A stretch of DNA of 64,000 nt from Heliopora coerulea (taxonomy: Eukaryota; Cnidaria; Anthozoa; Scleralcyonacea; Helioporidae), in NCBI GenBank assembly GCA_030142905.1, contig JASJOG010000011.1, positions 1,984,001 to 2,048,000 on the forward strand, in the 5' to 3' direction. The position numbers and the translations under genes were made by a program. Numbering within the stretch: position 1 is the first letter of the stretch; each line of letters starts with the position of its first letter. The notes under the pieces were generated by a model, which worked only from the letters and a program-made list of their open reading frames with translations, was not told the DNA's origin and searched no databases. Positions 36,563 to 50,000 of this stretch are shown piece by piece.

Positions 36563-37385
36563 GCGAAAAAAAGTCGCTCTTTCCGGTCCGAATCTCCACC
36601 TTTTGACTAGTAAAATCGTCTGGCGTTAGCCGTAGAAAAAATAAAAAAAGTGGGTTATGAATAGAAAACAGTTGAGGAGGTTTCACTTGATTTCGTCAGG
36701 AACATCCACTGCGTTGAGCATGATAGATTTGAGCCTAGCTGTGGTTAAGAAAAGCTTTGGCTCAACTGAAAAGCTAAAAGGGTAAGGGACATGCAGAAAC
36801 TTGAGAGGAATATCCTTAACGTTTTACTCCGACAAAAGGCCTCCGATCGAAACATCAGTATATTCCTTTCTTAAGTTTCAGCAGTTTCCTCACCTTTTTG
36901 GCTTTTCAAACACGTTGTTCACCACAGCGGACGCTGCACTTTACTTTAGTTCAACTTCCTCTTTGGGTTTTCATGTAGGAATCCCACTTAAGGAGTGTTT
37001 ACAGCACATCTTTTTCTTCGAAGTGAATTTTGTTGCTAGAAATAAAACGGTTCTTAGTTGCTCACCGTATCATTGAAGAGTTTACACGATCTGTGCGAAC
37101 ATGGTAAATCCCTGAGCTATATTTGCATGGTTACAAACAAATAAGGTGCTGTCAATTGTTAAAAACAGGGCATGATATAACAGAACAAAGTGATGTTCCA
37201 ACACCGACAGACATAAACATACCATGCAAATATAGATGACCAGTTAAAATAGTTTAGTTTCATTTACGAAAGTATTTCAATAAATACGTAAGAAAAGCCA
37301 AGTTGAATCAAGCAGTTAAATCCATCCTCCTCGATGGAATTGACAACAAAACCCACCTTAAAGTACCCGATATCTTTAACTACCT
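36563..37385. other. Spacer segment with repeat remnants
   Basis: Holds one copy of the dispersed motif (gtaaaatcgtctggcgttag near 36611). A 36801-37076 open frame lies in a stretch whose wording (tccgac...aggcctccgatcgaaac) also recalls a dispersed coral-type repeat. No gene is supported. Confidence 0.4.
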
Positions 37386-38031
37386 TCAACAAACCTCACC
37401 GCGACCCTTCAATACCATCCCAGTGGGATCCACTTCATTTTTCAAGAACATGACATCTCGAATATATCTCCTGGTACGAATGACGTCATGGGGCACGAAC
37501 TTAGCGTAGCAACGCCCAGTATTGGAACTTTTCATGGGTCGTTGGAAATTTACGATCCCTTCGCTGTCACCTGCGGGTGCCAAACTTTCACGATATTTCT
37601 TCGCTCATCAACGACTTCTTGCTCAAAAGGCCACTTCATTAAAGCATCGTGTTCGCCCTTAAGGAGTTGAATGTAGGCAGAAATATGAGAACCCTTTGCT
37701 TTTGCGTCGCCATTTAGATAGACCAGTGATCGGAATTTGTAACCGTAAAGACCGCTGGTGGATGACCTGCTGTGAAGTACTGGCTCAATTCCATTCACGG
37801 CTTGACAGAAACGGACCTCGAAGTTGTCGATAGGCCAAGACCAGGATTCCATCTCCGGTGATGTTGCATGCGAGTTCACCGGATAAGAGGTTGAGTTTCA
37901 CGGAAAACTGGGTACGCTGGAGAGTTTTTTTCCTGTAAGTCGAAGTCCATGTCGCGTATTTTGTCACATGCATACTCCAAGTGTTTCTGGACATTTCGAT
38001 CGAGATGGTCTTTCATTTGATGACGAAGTAT
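37386..38031 (-). pseudogene. Frameshifted TRAF-domain (MATH/TRAF-C) exon
   Basis: An acatatag acceptor opens the exon at 38031. The first frame reads HQMKDHLDRNVQKHLEYACD, as in a TRAF coiled coil. The MATH core follows in another frame: SWPIDNFEVRF, YGYKFRSLVYLNGDAKAKG and KGEHDALMKWPFEQEV, matching the family's 'YGYK..LYLNGDG.GKGTHLS' and 'GEYDALLPWPF'. After a stop near 37550 the end continues in a third frame: FQRPMKSSNTGRCYAKFVPH and YIRDVMFLKNEVDPTG. An extra T in the gtcttggcc stretch (near 37846-37854) explains one shift. TRAFs are adaptors of TNF-receptor/TLR signalling; this copy cannot encode a full domain. Confidence 0.85.
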
Positions 38032-39307
38032 CTATATGAGAGAAAACATAGTTGGATCATTATGTTACAGAAAGTCGAAAATGTTTTCGAATGAGCACAG
38101 AAACCAACAACAGACAAGAACCAAGTAGCAAGTATACAAAGTGTGCAAATGTAATTAGAGGAACAAGTCAAATAAGTGTAATACGTGTAATAAGTGTATA
38201 ACAGGAATAACAAATGTTATATTTCAGAATCATCCTCACGGTAACACGAACAGAATATTTCACGTATTGACCTACACTACTCAAGTCAACTATAAAAGTT
38301 GACTAGCGCGGGATTCAAGTTCGCATCTTCGGGTTACCGGACAGCTGCTCTACCCTGAGGATGTTTATAAAATAGAATCAAAACACTGCACATCCTCACG
38401 GATATCGAGCGTTAAGTTGTCGCGAGAATCTCTCTTGCACTTAAATTGGATGAAACGAGCATACTGTTCCCAGTTGACTCGATGGCTCAAAATTTCCGTG
38501 GAACTGTGCTACGCTCCGATGAACTGGAAATCCTGTTTGTATTCAAAGAATCCCGTCAAATAGAAAATGATGGGAGATATGACAGTGATCAAAAACAAGT
38601 GTGACAAGTATGTCTTGTATAACAACTGTAAGTACAGGAAATAGAATAGTTTGGAGTGCGAATTTCGGGGGGGGAAATGCACTAGAAAGCTTTCCAAAGA
38701 ATATCAATCTAGCAAGAGTCCGAAGAAAGCGTGCTATTTGATGTCATTGAAAAACTTACCAATGAAATTGCACTGCTCCAAACCAATCAGAGTTGCAGAA
38801 ACTTTTTCAATTAAATTATTAAATGAGTAGCTAAGGAAACAAGGGCAGCAAGGGTAGCATGGGTAACAAGCGCGACAACGTATAACCAGCATAACAAGCA
38901 TGACAAGTACAAGTGTAGTGTAAGTATAACAAGTGTAACGAAACTAAAACGTAACAAGTATAACAACTGCAGCAAATTTAACACTTGTAACAGTTACAAA
39001 AACGATAAAACAAGCATAACAAGCATGGCAACCACAACAAAATGCATAACTGCTGTAACAATTACAAGTATAACAAATATTCAGTGGACAGTCACTTTCA
39101 ATGTGTTTCTTCATATGCAACAAATAGAAGCTTTTGATCAACCTCAATCCAGTTCATGACGAGGGGTCGAAAAATTAAATATCAGAAATTATGGACTTTT
39201 TTGAGATTGACAGTGCTCAGAGATCAATGATATATATAATGCAGAAACCGCTGTCAAACTAACCTACATACATTGATATTATTAAATGTGGTAACTTGGT
39301 AGTTATA
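38032..39307. other. Spacer segment with degenerate 'aacaagtgtaac' repeats
   Basis: Loose arrays of acaagtgtaac/agtataac units occupy about 38100-38215 and 38840-39075. The intervening sequence contains a tRNA-like remnant (38285-38355) and AT-rich unique DNA. No gene is recognised. Confidence 0.5.
38285..38355 (-). mobile_element. tRNA-derived SINE remnant
   Basis: The minus strand reads agggtagagcagctgtccgg ... gaacttgaatcccgcg, that is a D-arm-like piece and a B-box-like piece at about tRNA spacing. Sequence decay and the lack of a clear acceptor stem argue against a working tRNA. Confidence 0.5.
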
Positions 39308-39592
39308 TGATGTACTTTATACGCCCTTAAGCTGTTCTACTCCGAAAAACTTTCCGAGTCCCTGAATTATTAGCACTAAAATAAACAGATGACATATCGA
39401 GACTTGCAGACTGGCAGTACATATGTCTACCATCATACAAACCAGTACATAAATGTAATCTTCGCTCACCATCTTAGTCCATGTAGCTCAATGGTTAGAG
39501 CATTTCACCGGCGATCAGAAGGTTACGGGTTCGATTCCTGTCAGGGACTCAAAGTTTTTCTCAGTAGAATAGCTTGAGAGCGTATAAAGTAC
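39308..39592. mobile_element. Foldback element containing a tRNA-like head, at the inner edge of the right arm
   Basis: The ends gtactttatacgc and gcgtataaagtac face each other, and about 65 bases inward are complementary (gagtccctga / tcagggactc). The + strand at 39478-39550 is tRNA-like: gtagctcaatggttagagca, then ggttcgattcctg, with 6 of 7 acceptor pairs. The anticodon loop is poor and lacks U33. I read it as a SINE pair in inverted orientation, not a tRNA gene. Confidence 0.65.
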
Positions 39593-41364
39593 ATAACATA
39601 CATAAAATTACTGATCCTCATCAAATCCCATTATTCTCTCTCTCCATTATACTATTGATTTCAGCCATGAGCTATCTAATCCTTGTACCTGAGTAAAACG
39701 AGGACGGTAATTTTTTTTGGGAGGGAATTTACAAAGCGTGATCCTGAAGGTACTAAATCAGCACACTACAATGTTAAAAACCATTAAGTTAACTCACTGC
39801 ATCATTAAAATATTGCAGCCTGCGACTTTTAGCATGTTTAGAATCATAGGCATCGCAAAGGGGGCCAAGGGGGGCATGGGCTCCCCAAACATAAATTGGA
39901 GGTATTTCATACCAGTATATTGAACCAGTTGAACAAATTATTGCCTCGTGTTCTGGATCTCGGCAACATTCGTTTCTAAAACCAAGGTTTTCTTCGTGCG
40001 ATATCGAACAAACACTCGTCGCCATTTACCCGATGATCCCAAAGGATATTACTTAGTGGTGAGCATTGATTTCATCATTAAAAAGCTGTAAAACTTCAGG
40101 GTATGCCCCAATTTTGTCCCAACCCTCAAAAAAACAAAAAAATTAACCCTAGCAACGCCACTGTTCAGAATTACTGCTAATGATTTCCGCAAACAAAAAG
40201 GATCGTACCTGTTCTTCGTTGAGATTTGGATTGAATATTTCCTCTAAATGAAACCGTTGTTATAAATGTCACTTGCACGCAACAATAAATCCGCCCAATA
40301 AGCCCAATACAAGGCCAAACAGCAGTCAGAAAGACAATGTACGACAATGTATGACAACACAGCAAAGACGTCAAACTAAGTGTTTAGGAACTTTGTCAAA
40401 CTATTCTGCTCACCAAACACGTGCATTCGTGCAACACATTACAAGTCAAATTTCAGTTTTTCACTTGATTCAAACAAAGTAAGTTTAACTCACGGTCATT
40501 TTTCGTGCATTCCATGCATCATGGTGACTTCTTAGCTGAAATAACTCTGAATGATGAAGCAAGCTAAGACATGCAGACTGAATAAACACCGAGACGCTGC
40601 CCCCAAGCCATGTGTAGAGACGTCTGAGATTACCGAACTGCTTGGGGCTGCCAATGACCGAAGAAAGCCGAGGTTTCCGAAATAAATCAAATTCCAAGTA
40701 ACATCATCTTTTAAACCCAAGATATGAGTCAAGCTTACTTTTTAAAAGTAATGTCTGAACTTTATTGCAAGCCATTCTTGCTTGGATTTCAACTGAACAC
40801 GACCAAATTAGCTGCCGTTTGGAAAGTGAATAAAATTATAACGCTTCGGTGGTTTAGATGCATAATTTAAATATGTAAATTTAGCGCAAGGTTTGTTCAA
40901 TTCAATAGAAAGATCAGTACTAACAGATTCTTTAGAAAGCCAGTCAGACGCGGTTACAGTAGGTTTAGTAAACGAAAACTTGATTCATTGACTTTCGTAC
41001 TCAACAATAGAAAGGGGAGTGAAAATCATTGATACAATGTGGAGAGAGAATAATTTGGGATTTGACTAGGATCAGTGATTATAAAAGATAATTATTTGGG
41101 CCAAACGGCATAAAAGCGAATTGCATGATGCAGGGCGACTGATTTAAATTTCGATTTTCGATCAAAATACCTCATGGCTACAGCAAGAAGAGATGAAAAG
41201 CAATATGCCAGTTTTTATACCGTGAAATCAATGGTCTGATGATGGAAATCGGATCACAAGCAAATATTGTCCTTTTTCATTTTTCCACTTAGGTATTTTT
41301 CCAGGCTTTTCTTAAAATTTGTCGTTCTTCCGTCGACTCTTCCATCGTCTTTCTCTCACATCCA

Positions 41365-41885
41365 AGATTCTGGTGTAAGTAACGAGCAAATTATTTTTAA
41401 CATTTAACTTATAGCCAACCCGGAGAGACGGAGAGAAAAAAGGACGGCCGGACAAGGAGACTGTAATTGAAGATAGATAAATTGACAGATAGAAAAAACA
41501 AAGCAAAAAAAAACCAAACCACTAATACACCAAAGCGAGGAACTTAATTCTTTTTTACAAATTGCATATTTATCTTCACAGAAATCACAAACGACAACAC
41601 GCCAAAGGCAATCGTTTTTCAAGTAATTTTCAAGACGACTGTGTAGAAGAGTTGTATTACAATTTGGATCAGGACATCTGATGTCCTTGGGAGAAGCGTC
41701 ACAGAGCCGGAGAAGCGTCGCAGAGCCCAAGAGGAACTGCAGTACAGGAAAAAAGTAGCATTACGGCAGAAATTTCGCGAAGCCGAAGAAGGGTTACATT
41801 GCCGGAGAAATCTCACGTTGTCGGAGAAATGTGAGGGACCCGGACAAAAACTGTAGCACCTTAAAATAGCTGCATAGCCGGAGAA
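41365..41885 (-). other. Right-arm-only segment (TRAF fragment plus 'gccggagaaa' units)
   Basis: Relative to the left arm at about 16660-16670, the right arm has about 500 extra bases. They contain a TRAF zinc-finger exon remnant (41550-41685) and, at 41740-41890, several units of the minisatellite motif (gccggagaaa on the + strand). It is either an insertion on the right or a deletion on the left. Confidence 0.75.
41550..41685 (-). pseudogene. TRAF-type zinc-finger exon remnant
   Basis: After a cccaag acceptor at 41686-41691 the minus strand reads IRCPDPNCNTTLLHSR, LENYLKNDCLWRVVVCDFC and EDKYAICKK. This is the zf-TRAF pattern (CPxxxC, LENHLxxDC, WRxVxCxFC). The usual zinc-ligand histidine in LENH is Tyr here, and no GT donor follows, so it looks dead. 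The TRAF MATH exon at 37386-38031 lies downstream on the same strand in the expected order, 3.5 kb away. They may be parts of one broken gene. Confidence 0.85.
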
Positions 41886-42019
41886 ATTCAACACCGGCTG
41901 ACAAAATTTTCAAAGCAGAATAATGGAAAAAAATGTTATAAAGTCTTAAAAAGCCTGAAGCTGGAAAACTTACTCATGAAAGCCAAAGAATAATCATAAA
42001 AAAATCTCAAAGCATTATA

Positions 42020-42560
42020 GATGTTTTCTATGATTATGTTCGCAATACAAAATAAAACTAAATGTTGTTTGTAAACTTTACAAAGTAAAATTAGCCTTTC
42101 AAACATATTTCAGAATAAATTAAAGTTAATTGATTTGCACTTTCAACAAGAAATGCCAAGAATGTCAACAGAACTTGGGCAACTTTAACATCCAGGTCCA
42201 CTGACTTTGGCTTTCTTTCACTAAACTAGAACTTTGTTTCTGTAAAGACTGCACTAAAGACTAATGTTAACTACCATAACTATTGTTAATTAACCTAACA
42301 CTAGGGCGTACTAACAAAAATGCCATCCTGGGGGCGTCGCAATTTTCCTGTCGCAACCCTTACGTACGTTCTTTGTTGGAAGCTTCTTCTTCACCTAAAC
42401 TTAAGGACATTCCAAAATGCATTACATACACTCAGAATGTCTTGGGAAAATTAAATCCAACTCTAAACAAACACTGAAATACCTTTATGATTCATTTATT
42501 AGTTGGGTTTTAATTTCCCTTACCTGGCTATTCCACAAACCTATGGTGTCAAATACATTA
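42020..42560 (-). repeat. ~750-bp dispersed repeat, copy 3 (right arm, inner)
   Basis: Inverted partner of 15790-16520, shortened at its 5' side. It shares the block gggggcgtcgcaattttcct with copy 4 at 46320-47055. Confidence 0.72.
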
Positions 42561-43639
42561 TACACCATCTCCAGAACAACTGGCTTGGACGTAAAAGCTG
42601 GTTGTGGATGACAAATTAAGATGCTCAACACCAACTTTCCTTGAATTACAGGTTGCTTAATTCTTTTCCATTACCTAAATATAATTAAAAAACATCAAAA
42701 TGAATCAATAGATCACTACAATGGTTAATCTTATTTGACTGTTCAAGGTTACAAACCCTTACATTGTTGCTGGATCATTACAGCACTGTAATGGTGTTTC
42801 CTTGTTCGTTGTAACGTTGCATCTATAGATGACAGCATGGTTTTGAATGCAATTTGGAGAAAAACATCTGCAAGTGACTTTTTCAACCACTGTCAATCAT
42901 GCCACAGAACAATGACTATTGTTCTACAGTACGATGGCACAGTGGCCAGTCCTGTGTCAACATAGCATGACTCTGAAGAATGAGTGCTATTTGAGGTCTT
43001 AAAAAGCTCAAAATTCATTATTTTACCAAATTACACAAGAAACCATGTTATTATCAATTAGTAATATCCATGAAGAAAGTAATACAGTGCTGAAAAAGTA
43101 ATTCAGTACAAATTACTGATATCTTTTTCTGGACAGTGTTATCATCAAGTTGCTTCCCTAACAGCCAGTCAGAATTGATTAATTCTTTTAGGTGTTATGA
43201 GTTATATAAAGAGTTGTTTAATCTGTACCATATGTTGCCCCCCCCTACATTTACAAAGACCAAATCAAAGACCCCCTTGAAATGTCAGAGTAATGTAATT
43301 GTACCGAAGCAATGTAGAACAGACTCTGAGCATCTCAATCTAAAATTTATTAGGACAGAAAACTGTGAGAGCCAATAGTATCAACCTAAAATACATCGAG
43401 CAGTTTCAGTTTTCCTGACGTTATTTTTATTTTCCCTTTCCCTACATTATTTAAGAATCTTCTAAGTCATTAAAACACTTACACTTCGGGAAGACTTTCG
43501 TTGATCAGACAGGCGCAGTATTTCTCAAGACCACTCGAAAACTAACTTTCCAGGGTAAGTTATCCACTGAATCAAAGCACCAAGCTCTCATAAGCCATGT
43601 TGGGTTGGACACCAAAGAAAACTCGGTATTACTTGCATG

Positions 43640-44960
43640 TAGCTCGTACATTAGTGGGGATGTAGGTGGCTCAGATACCAACGTTGATGGGATGAACACG
43701 ATTGTATTGTAAGCTTCCAACTTACATACAGCTGAGTTGACAAAGCACACCAAGGTTGCGTGGTAGGATACCAATGCAAGCTCCTGACTAGCAAGTAGCC
43801 CATCAGGAGGACATACCAGTGTGGGTGGGTTGGGTACCAGTACGAGTTCCCAACAAGCAATCGCTCAACGTTGTTGTGTGGAGCACCAATGCAAGCTCCA
43901 GACTTGCTGATAGCTTGGTTAGTAGAGCATATGAATGTAGCACAGTTCGCAACCAATGCAAACTACTAACTTGCAGGTCGTTCGGTTAGCAGAGCATTAC
44001 GTCGTAGGGTTGAATACCAATGCAAGTAATTCTCTACTTGCAGGTTGCTTAGGCCCAGTTCAAACGTCGAACTTTTCATGTGCCGAATCAAATGCAAATC
44101 AGTTTGAAAGTCACTCAGTTGCGTCCCAGTGGAAGTTCTCAACTTGCTACTAGCAAAATTAGTAGTGCATAAATAATGTTGTAGGGTTGGACTAGAATGC
44201 AAGCTCCTGACTTGCAAGTACCTCAGTTGGTCGAGGTAACATTGTGGGGTTGGGTTCTAGCACAATTTTCCAACTTGCTGCTAGCTCAGTTAGTAGAGCG
44301 TAATGGAGTGTTGGACACAAATGCAAGCTTCCGAACTTGCAGGTAGCCCAGTTAGTAGAACATGATTGTGTTGCAGGGTTTGATACCAATGCAAGTTCCT
44401 AACTTGCAGGATGCTCAATTAGCAGAGCACAATAATGTTGTCAGTTGGTTCCCAATCCAAGTTGACAACCTCCGGGTAGCTAAATTAGAAAGCATAATTA
44501 TGTTGTAGGGTTGGGTCCTAATGCAAGTTCCCAACTTACTCATAGCTCAGTTTAGCATGACAGTGTTGTAGGGTTGGACATGAATGCAAGTTCCTCACTT
44601 ACAGGTAGCATTATGTTGTAGGGTTGGACAACAATGCATGTTCCTAACTAACTTGCAGGTATTAAAATCAGTCAGTAGAGAATATTGTAGGTTTGAAAAA
44701 CAAAGCAAGTTTCCAACTTGCTCCCAGCTCAATTAGTAGAGCATAATGCCACAGGGTTAGGTCCCAATCCAACTTCCTATCTTGCTCAATTAACAGAGGG
44801 TCCCAGTTTTGTGAGGCTGGACATAATTTAAGCTCCCAACACAAAGGTAGCTCAGTAGGCAGTGCATACCAATGTTAGGTTTAACACCAATCAAAGCTTT
44901 CAATTTCCAGGAAACTCAAGAAGTAGTGCATGCAAATTTTGTTGAGTTGGACACCCACAT
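43640..44960 (+). repeat. Tandem array of ~62-68-bp tRNA-like units (array C)
   Basis: Inverted copy of array A, readable on the + strand. Typical unit: ttgcaggtagctcagttagt, agagca, about 10 bases, gggttggacacc, aatgcaagttcccaac. One unit near 44340-44400 has ggtttgatacc, one base off the Pol III B-box core. D-stem pairing gctc/gagc is kept in many units, as is the gcaagtt/aacttgc complementarity. The 3' end of the array is fused to the end of array B (near 43630-43660). Confidence 0.72.
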
Positions 44961-46034
44961 AGGTAAATTGGACCACAATGGGTCAACACCCATAAGATTG
45001 AAAGATCAGCAACAGTGGGGAAGCTGCATATTAATAAGTTTTCTTTGAAATGAATATGTGGTTATTTGCATTGTAAGTTCAATTTGAATTGCCAATTGTT
45101 TGGGATTCCAGTATGGAAGGCCTAGGGTAGCATTTTTTGCAACTTTTCACAGTTAGGTCTTCAAACGTATGACTCTGAAACTTCAAAATGCAATTTGACT
45201 TAATCAGGCTAACAAAGCCTGATTCCTGCAAACCTGCTATGATTGAGGTAGACCAAATTTTTACTTTATTACTAAGTTCTTACTCTTCCATATTAATTTT
45301 CATACAGAATTAATGCAAAAGAATTTACCACAACTAAAACTTTTTCTATGTTTACACATTTTTTTTTGTAAAAAAATAGTCTACCCCCAAAGCAAGGTTA
45401 TACTAATTGTTTTATATTGCACAAATTACTATCAAGAAGTAATTTTTCACTGCATGACCATAAATTAATGCAAGAACACTTGATTGATAGTGTATTGTGG
45501 ACAATTTTTTCTTCTATACATTATATTTTTTGTTTATTCCTTTTACTTTTGACTATCAATCAAGTATTGCAAAGCATCCTGGGACATGCATTTTATCTAT
45601 TAAATTAATATTTTATACTAAAATATACTGAGCATAATACTTACGGTACATGACAATTATCATAGGAAAATGATTAATACTATTACAATCTTTATAATGT
45701 CATTGTAAAGGTGATCATGACTAATTTATGAAAGAGAACTGTTAAATCCTTTCATCTAGTGATTCAAAGATATTTCATTTATTGAGTCAATATTTTCATG
45801 TGATATCATTCAGTCTGTACGATGCTTGATGTCACATACCAGGAATTTGAAGAATACACAACAATCACTAAAAAGACCACTTGTTTCAGGGTCATGAAAT
45901 GCTGTACCATTGGACAAGCCAGTGTAATACAAAACAAACATCCACATGATGACAAAATGTCAACAAACATAATGCCAAGCCAGGCAAGAGATTGTAAACT
46001 GAAGAAAAACTAAAAGCCAAGGAAAACTTGTACA

Positions 46035-46245
46035 GCTACCAGCTGGAAAATGTTGCACCACTGAAGAAAAGTTGTGAAGCCAGAGGCATTATAAGTCAAA
46101 AAGCCAGAGGTAACTTGTACAACCATAAAAAAATGTTTATTATAAGACCAGAGAACAATTGTTAAATGTCGTGAGCCGGAGTAAAGTTGTTGGGCCGGAG
46201 TAAAGTTGTTGGGCCGGAGTAAAGTTGCACTGCTGGAGTAATGCT
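46035..46245 (-). repeat. Short 'ctccggc' minisatellite, right arm
   Basis: Three near-identical ggccggagtaaagttgttg units at 46172-46225, with degenerate neighbours. Counterpart of 7925-8150. Confidence 0.8.
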
Positions 46246-46319
46246 GAATTAAAAAACGTTATGAGGTCTTAAATGACTTTAAGCTGGAGAAGTGACACAG
46301 CTGGAGAGCTGCCCTTCAC

Positions 46320-47055
46320 AAAAAATAATCACAGAAAACGTTGCAGATGTTTTCTATGATTAAGTTCTCAATGTGAAATAAATCTAAATTTTCTTTGTAA
46401 ACTTTACAAAGTAAAATTAGCCTCTCAAACTCTTTTATTTCAGAATAAATTTAAGTTAAATGATGTGGACTTTTAACAAGAAATGCCAAGAATCTCAATA
46501 GAACTTGGACAACATTGCCATCCAGGTCCATTGACGCTAGCTTTTCCTTCCCTAAACTAGAACTTTGTTTCTGTAAAGACTGCACTAAAGACTAATGTTA
46601 ACTACCATAACTATTATTAGTTAGCCTAACACTAGGGCGCACTAACAAAAATGGTATCATGGGGGCGTCGCAATTTTCCTGTCGCAACCCTTACGTACCT
46701 TGTCTGTTGGGAGCTTCTTCTTCACCTAACTTAAGGACAATCCAAAGTGCATTATGTGCACATTTCGAATGTCCTAGGAAAATTAAATCCAGCTCTAAAC
46801 AAACATTGAAATACCTTTATTGTTCATTTATTAACTGGTTTTAACTTCCCTTTCTTAACTACTCTACATACCTATGGTGTCAAGTATCTTAGATTTGTAC
46901 TTGTGAAACACCTTGAGAAAAACTAAACGACAACAATACAGAAAATGCCAAGATTTTAGGATTCTGAAATCATTGTTTTAGTTTTTCCCTTAACCTATGT
47001 GGGCTGTAGGTGCCAGTAAGGAACCATTTGAAAAAGCCCATAACCTAACTGCATT
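46320..47055 (-). repeat. ~750-bp dispersed repeat, copy 4 (right arm, outer)
   Basis: Inverted partner of 7100-7850. The stretch 46659-46844 differs from 7318-7503 by very few bases. Confidence 0.8.
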
Positions 47056-50000
47056 TATGAAGTCCACATCTCTACTCCAACCTGACGAAACATCCAGTTT
47101 TCTTGCTGCTTGTGCAGTTCCAATGTTGATCCTGTTGGGTTGCGTTGAGAAATGGACGACTTGAATGGAAAAGATCCTCTCCGTGTGTAGTGAAATGTTT
47201 AATTTACCACTTGGCCTTTTCAAATTACCTTGCCAAGAAATGAATAAAGGAGTTCTAGGATTAGGATTATTTTATTTAAATTATTTCAATTACGTTTTCA
47301 TTTTTTTTCCCGAGTTACTGTTAAGTTTCTTCCTTTTCCAAATACTTGGAACTGATAAAAAAAAATGAAGAACGTGGGAAGAGTGGATTCGAAAAGATAG
47401 AAATGTTTTGATTCATCTTCTCAGTCAAATACAAGTCTGTTTTTTGTTCGTCCTAGTGCTGAGAAAAATAGATTTTTTTCTGCTTCGATTTGCATTTTTA
47501 ACGAGTACGTTCGAGTCAACCAACAGCGAAGGTTTATTTCACCCCCCGGCTATGTAGGGGCTCTTCCCACAATCCATTTTACCTTGTCTACAGATTTTTT
47601 CAAAGATAAATTATTTTTTCTCATTTCAAGGTTTGCTGAAATCCCTTTTCTGTGAAATCTTTCCTTTCTTGAATAAGAATTATAGTTAAGTTAAGAAAAC
47701 TTTAAGATTTCAGAGACAGGAAGAGGGCACTAACGCGTCTTCAAGAATTTAACTGCGAATATCGTGAGCTGGATTCTTAAAAAGAAAATGGAGGGAAAAA
47801 TTTCTCCTCTTCAAAATCACGGAGTTTTCGCTCATAAAGCAAAGAACTGGAATTCCTTGGTAAAACTTTCTTTGGAAAACGTATTCACTAACCCAAATGT
47901 ATCAGTTCTGTTGCATAAAACATAAACGAAAGAGTTGTACTGTGCGAATGTGTTAAACCGTTGCAAGATGATGTAAAAACGATTGATGAATTAGCTGGAA
48001 ATCTCCTAGAATGGCGACCAAAGCACTATAAAATAATAATTTTATGAATTTGTTTGAATTAGTTTATATCACAATTCATGAAAAGAAAACGGCAAGAATA
48101 TCGTCTAGGTCATTTCTGTAGCACAATCCTTACGTGTGGTTCCTTCGGCCATGAGCCTATAGTTGTCACGACCCACTTTTGCCTAAAATATCAAGGCTAA
48201 TTTCAAACTGAATACATTCGTTCTAATCTCGAATGGAGACCAACGAAAAAACAAACCTGATAACTACGTTCGCAATTCGCCATTGGATTGAATGTCCTGT
48301 TAAGAATCACCTGAGAATCTCCGTTTCGAATCACTGAACCAAGAAGAATAATGCACTCGACCGTGTTGCTTTATTTTAAAATGCGTTCAATGCTCTGAAA
48401 GCCAACGGTTCGAAAAGCGACCTACCTCAACCAGATGGTCTAGAATTAAGTTTGTTGCCATAACCAAAACTAATTTGGCTTTCGTTTTCTAGCACGAGAG
48501 GGAACGACCTTACACTTTGGAGAAGCCGGAAAACATCCCTCTCAAGGAATTTGTTCCTTCGCAAACATTCAAGCTCTAGAACTACAGTTTACCTTTTTGT
48601 TGTCTTGTTTTCGCAACTGAGGCAGCGTTCTTGGACAGTTGTTATAATTTGGCACGGGCTTGGGTTTCTTTTAAGAGAAAACATTTAGCTTATGAACTAA
48701 AACCACTCCACGTGTCATGAGAAGTAGCACGAAAAAGAGACAATCCGTTAAAGTTACCCTTGGGGAATGGACTTTCAAATGAAGAAATATTACTCGTGGA
48801 ATATTATCTCGGGCTCTTCGTATTGGCTGATCTCTTTTCGAGGCGCCTCTGATTGGAAAAACATTATTGAAACTTATTCCCTTGGGAAATGCTGTTTTTA
48901 AAAACATCTTCGCCCTGCGCGAACAAACCCGGCACTGAACCGTGTAGTTTGTCGCTTTGCTCTTGGGCTTATTCGTAAAATCGCTTCTGCTTCCTAATTA
49001 CAACGAAAAACATTAGAATGACTACTTCATTTGAGCGTGTCTTTTTTTCCAAGTTATGACTACCTTCGCCAAATAATATTATTAGCAGCTGGTTTTAGAC
49101 GAGCATTCACAGTTCCATACCTGGGTACTTTACGTTGGCAAACCGAAGCTCTTGTAATTTCGTCGTGAACAGATTGACAACTTATTGGTTGAAACACTTT
49201 ATTTGTTTTGTTTTTTCATATTAATTAATAAGCCGCACCCACCTAATATTTTCGTACTGTTAATTTTGAAACTTAACACTATTTGGACCGCCAAGAAGCA
49301 TGTCTATGAAAATGCCAAAATAGGAATAATTACTTGTAATGACAGAAAATAACACAGAGATTTCGGTTTGAAAACAGAAGACAAATACTCAAACGTATTG
49401 CCAAGCTCGTATCTGTCAAGTTCTAAAATCTGGTGATTTATACCAAATAAGCAATTCAAAGGCAAGTTGGATAGGGAATAAGTTGCGAGTTGGGAGTTGA
49501 ATACGATATTTACCAGGAAATCCCTTTTTGTTCGACTTTCTTTTTAAAAAATTTTACACGGATGCGTTGGGCTTGGAACGTACAGTGTACCCAGTACAAA
49601 AAAACTTAATCCACAGTCTCTTTCGTTGTTATTTGTTCCAGCTTTATGGTGTCCCAGTCTTTCAAAATAGAAGTCAGATATTAATACTCTGACCTAAAAA
49701 TTTTGGTGTGCAAAACGAACCGAACCAATAAATGTTCATACTGGTATTTTTAGTGATAATATGACGTATATACATATGTTATCTCGACCAAACCAACAGC
49801 TTTCACGAATAATTTCATTTAAGCAAGATATGAACCAATGTCCCAGCCTTTTAACAGCATCTGAAAGCTAATTGGTTAAGTTCCCTAAGCCTTCTGGATT
49901 GCCCCAATCATATGTAGCCCTTTCCATCTCCTTAATATGGTTCAGAAACCTGATGCACAATGGAAACTTACAGGGTTGATATGTAGTCTCACTGGTTGAT

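Noticed and set aside
39478..39550. A working tRNA gene on the + strand
   Set aside because: The D arm, T arm and acceptor look good, but the anticodon stem is mismatched and position 33 is not T. It lies inside a foldback element and has SINE relatives (59697-59896, 9716-9807).
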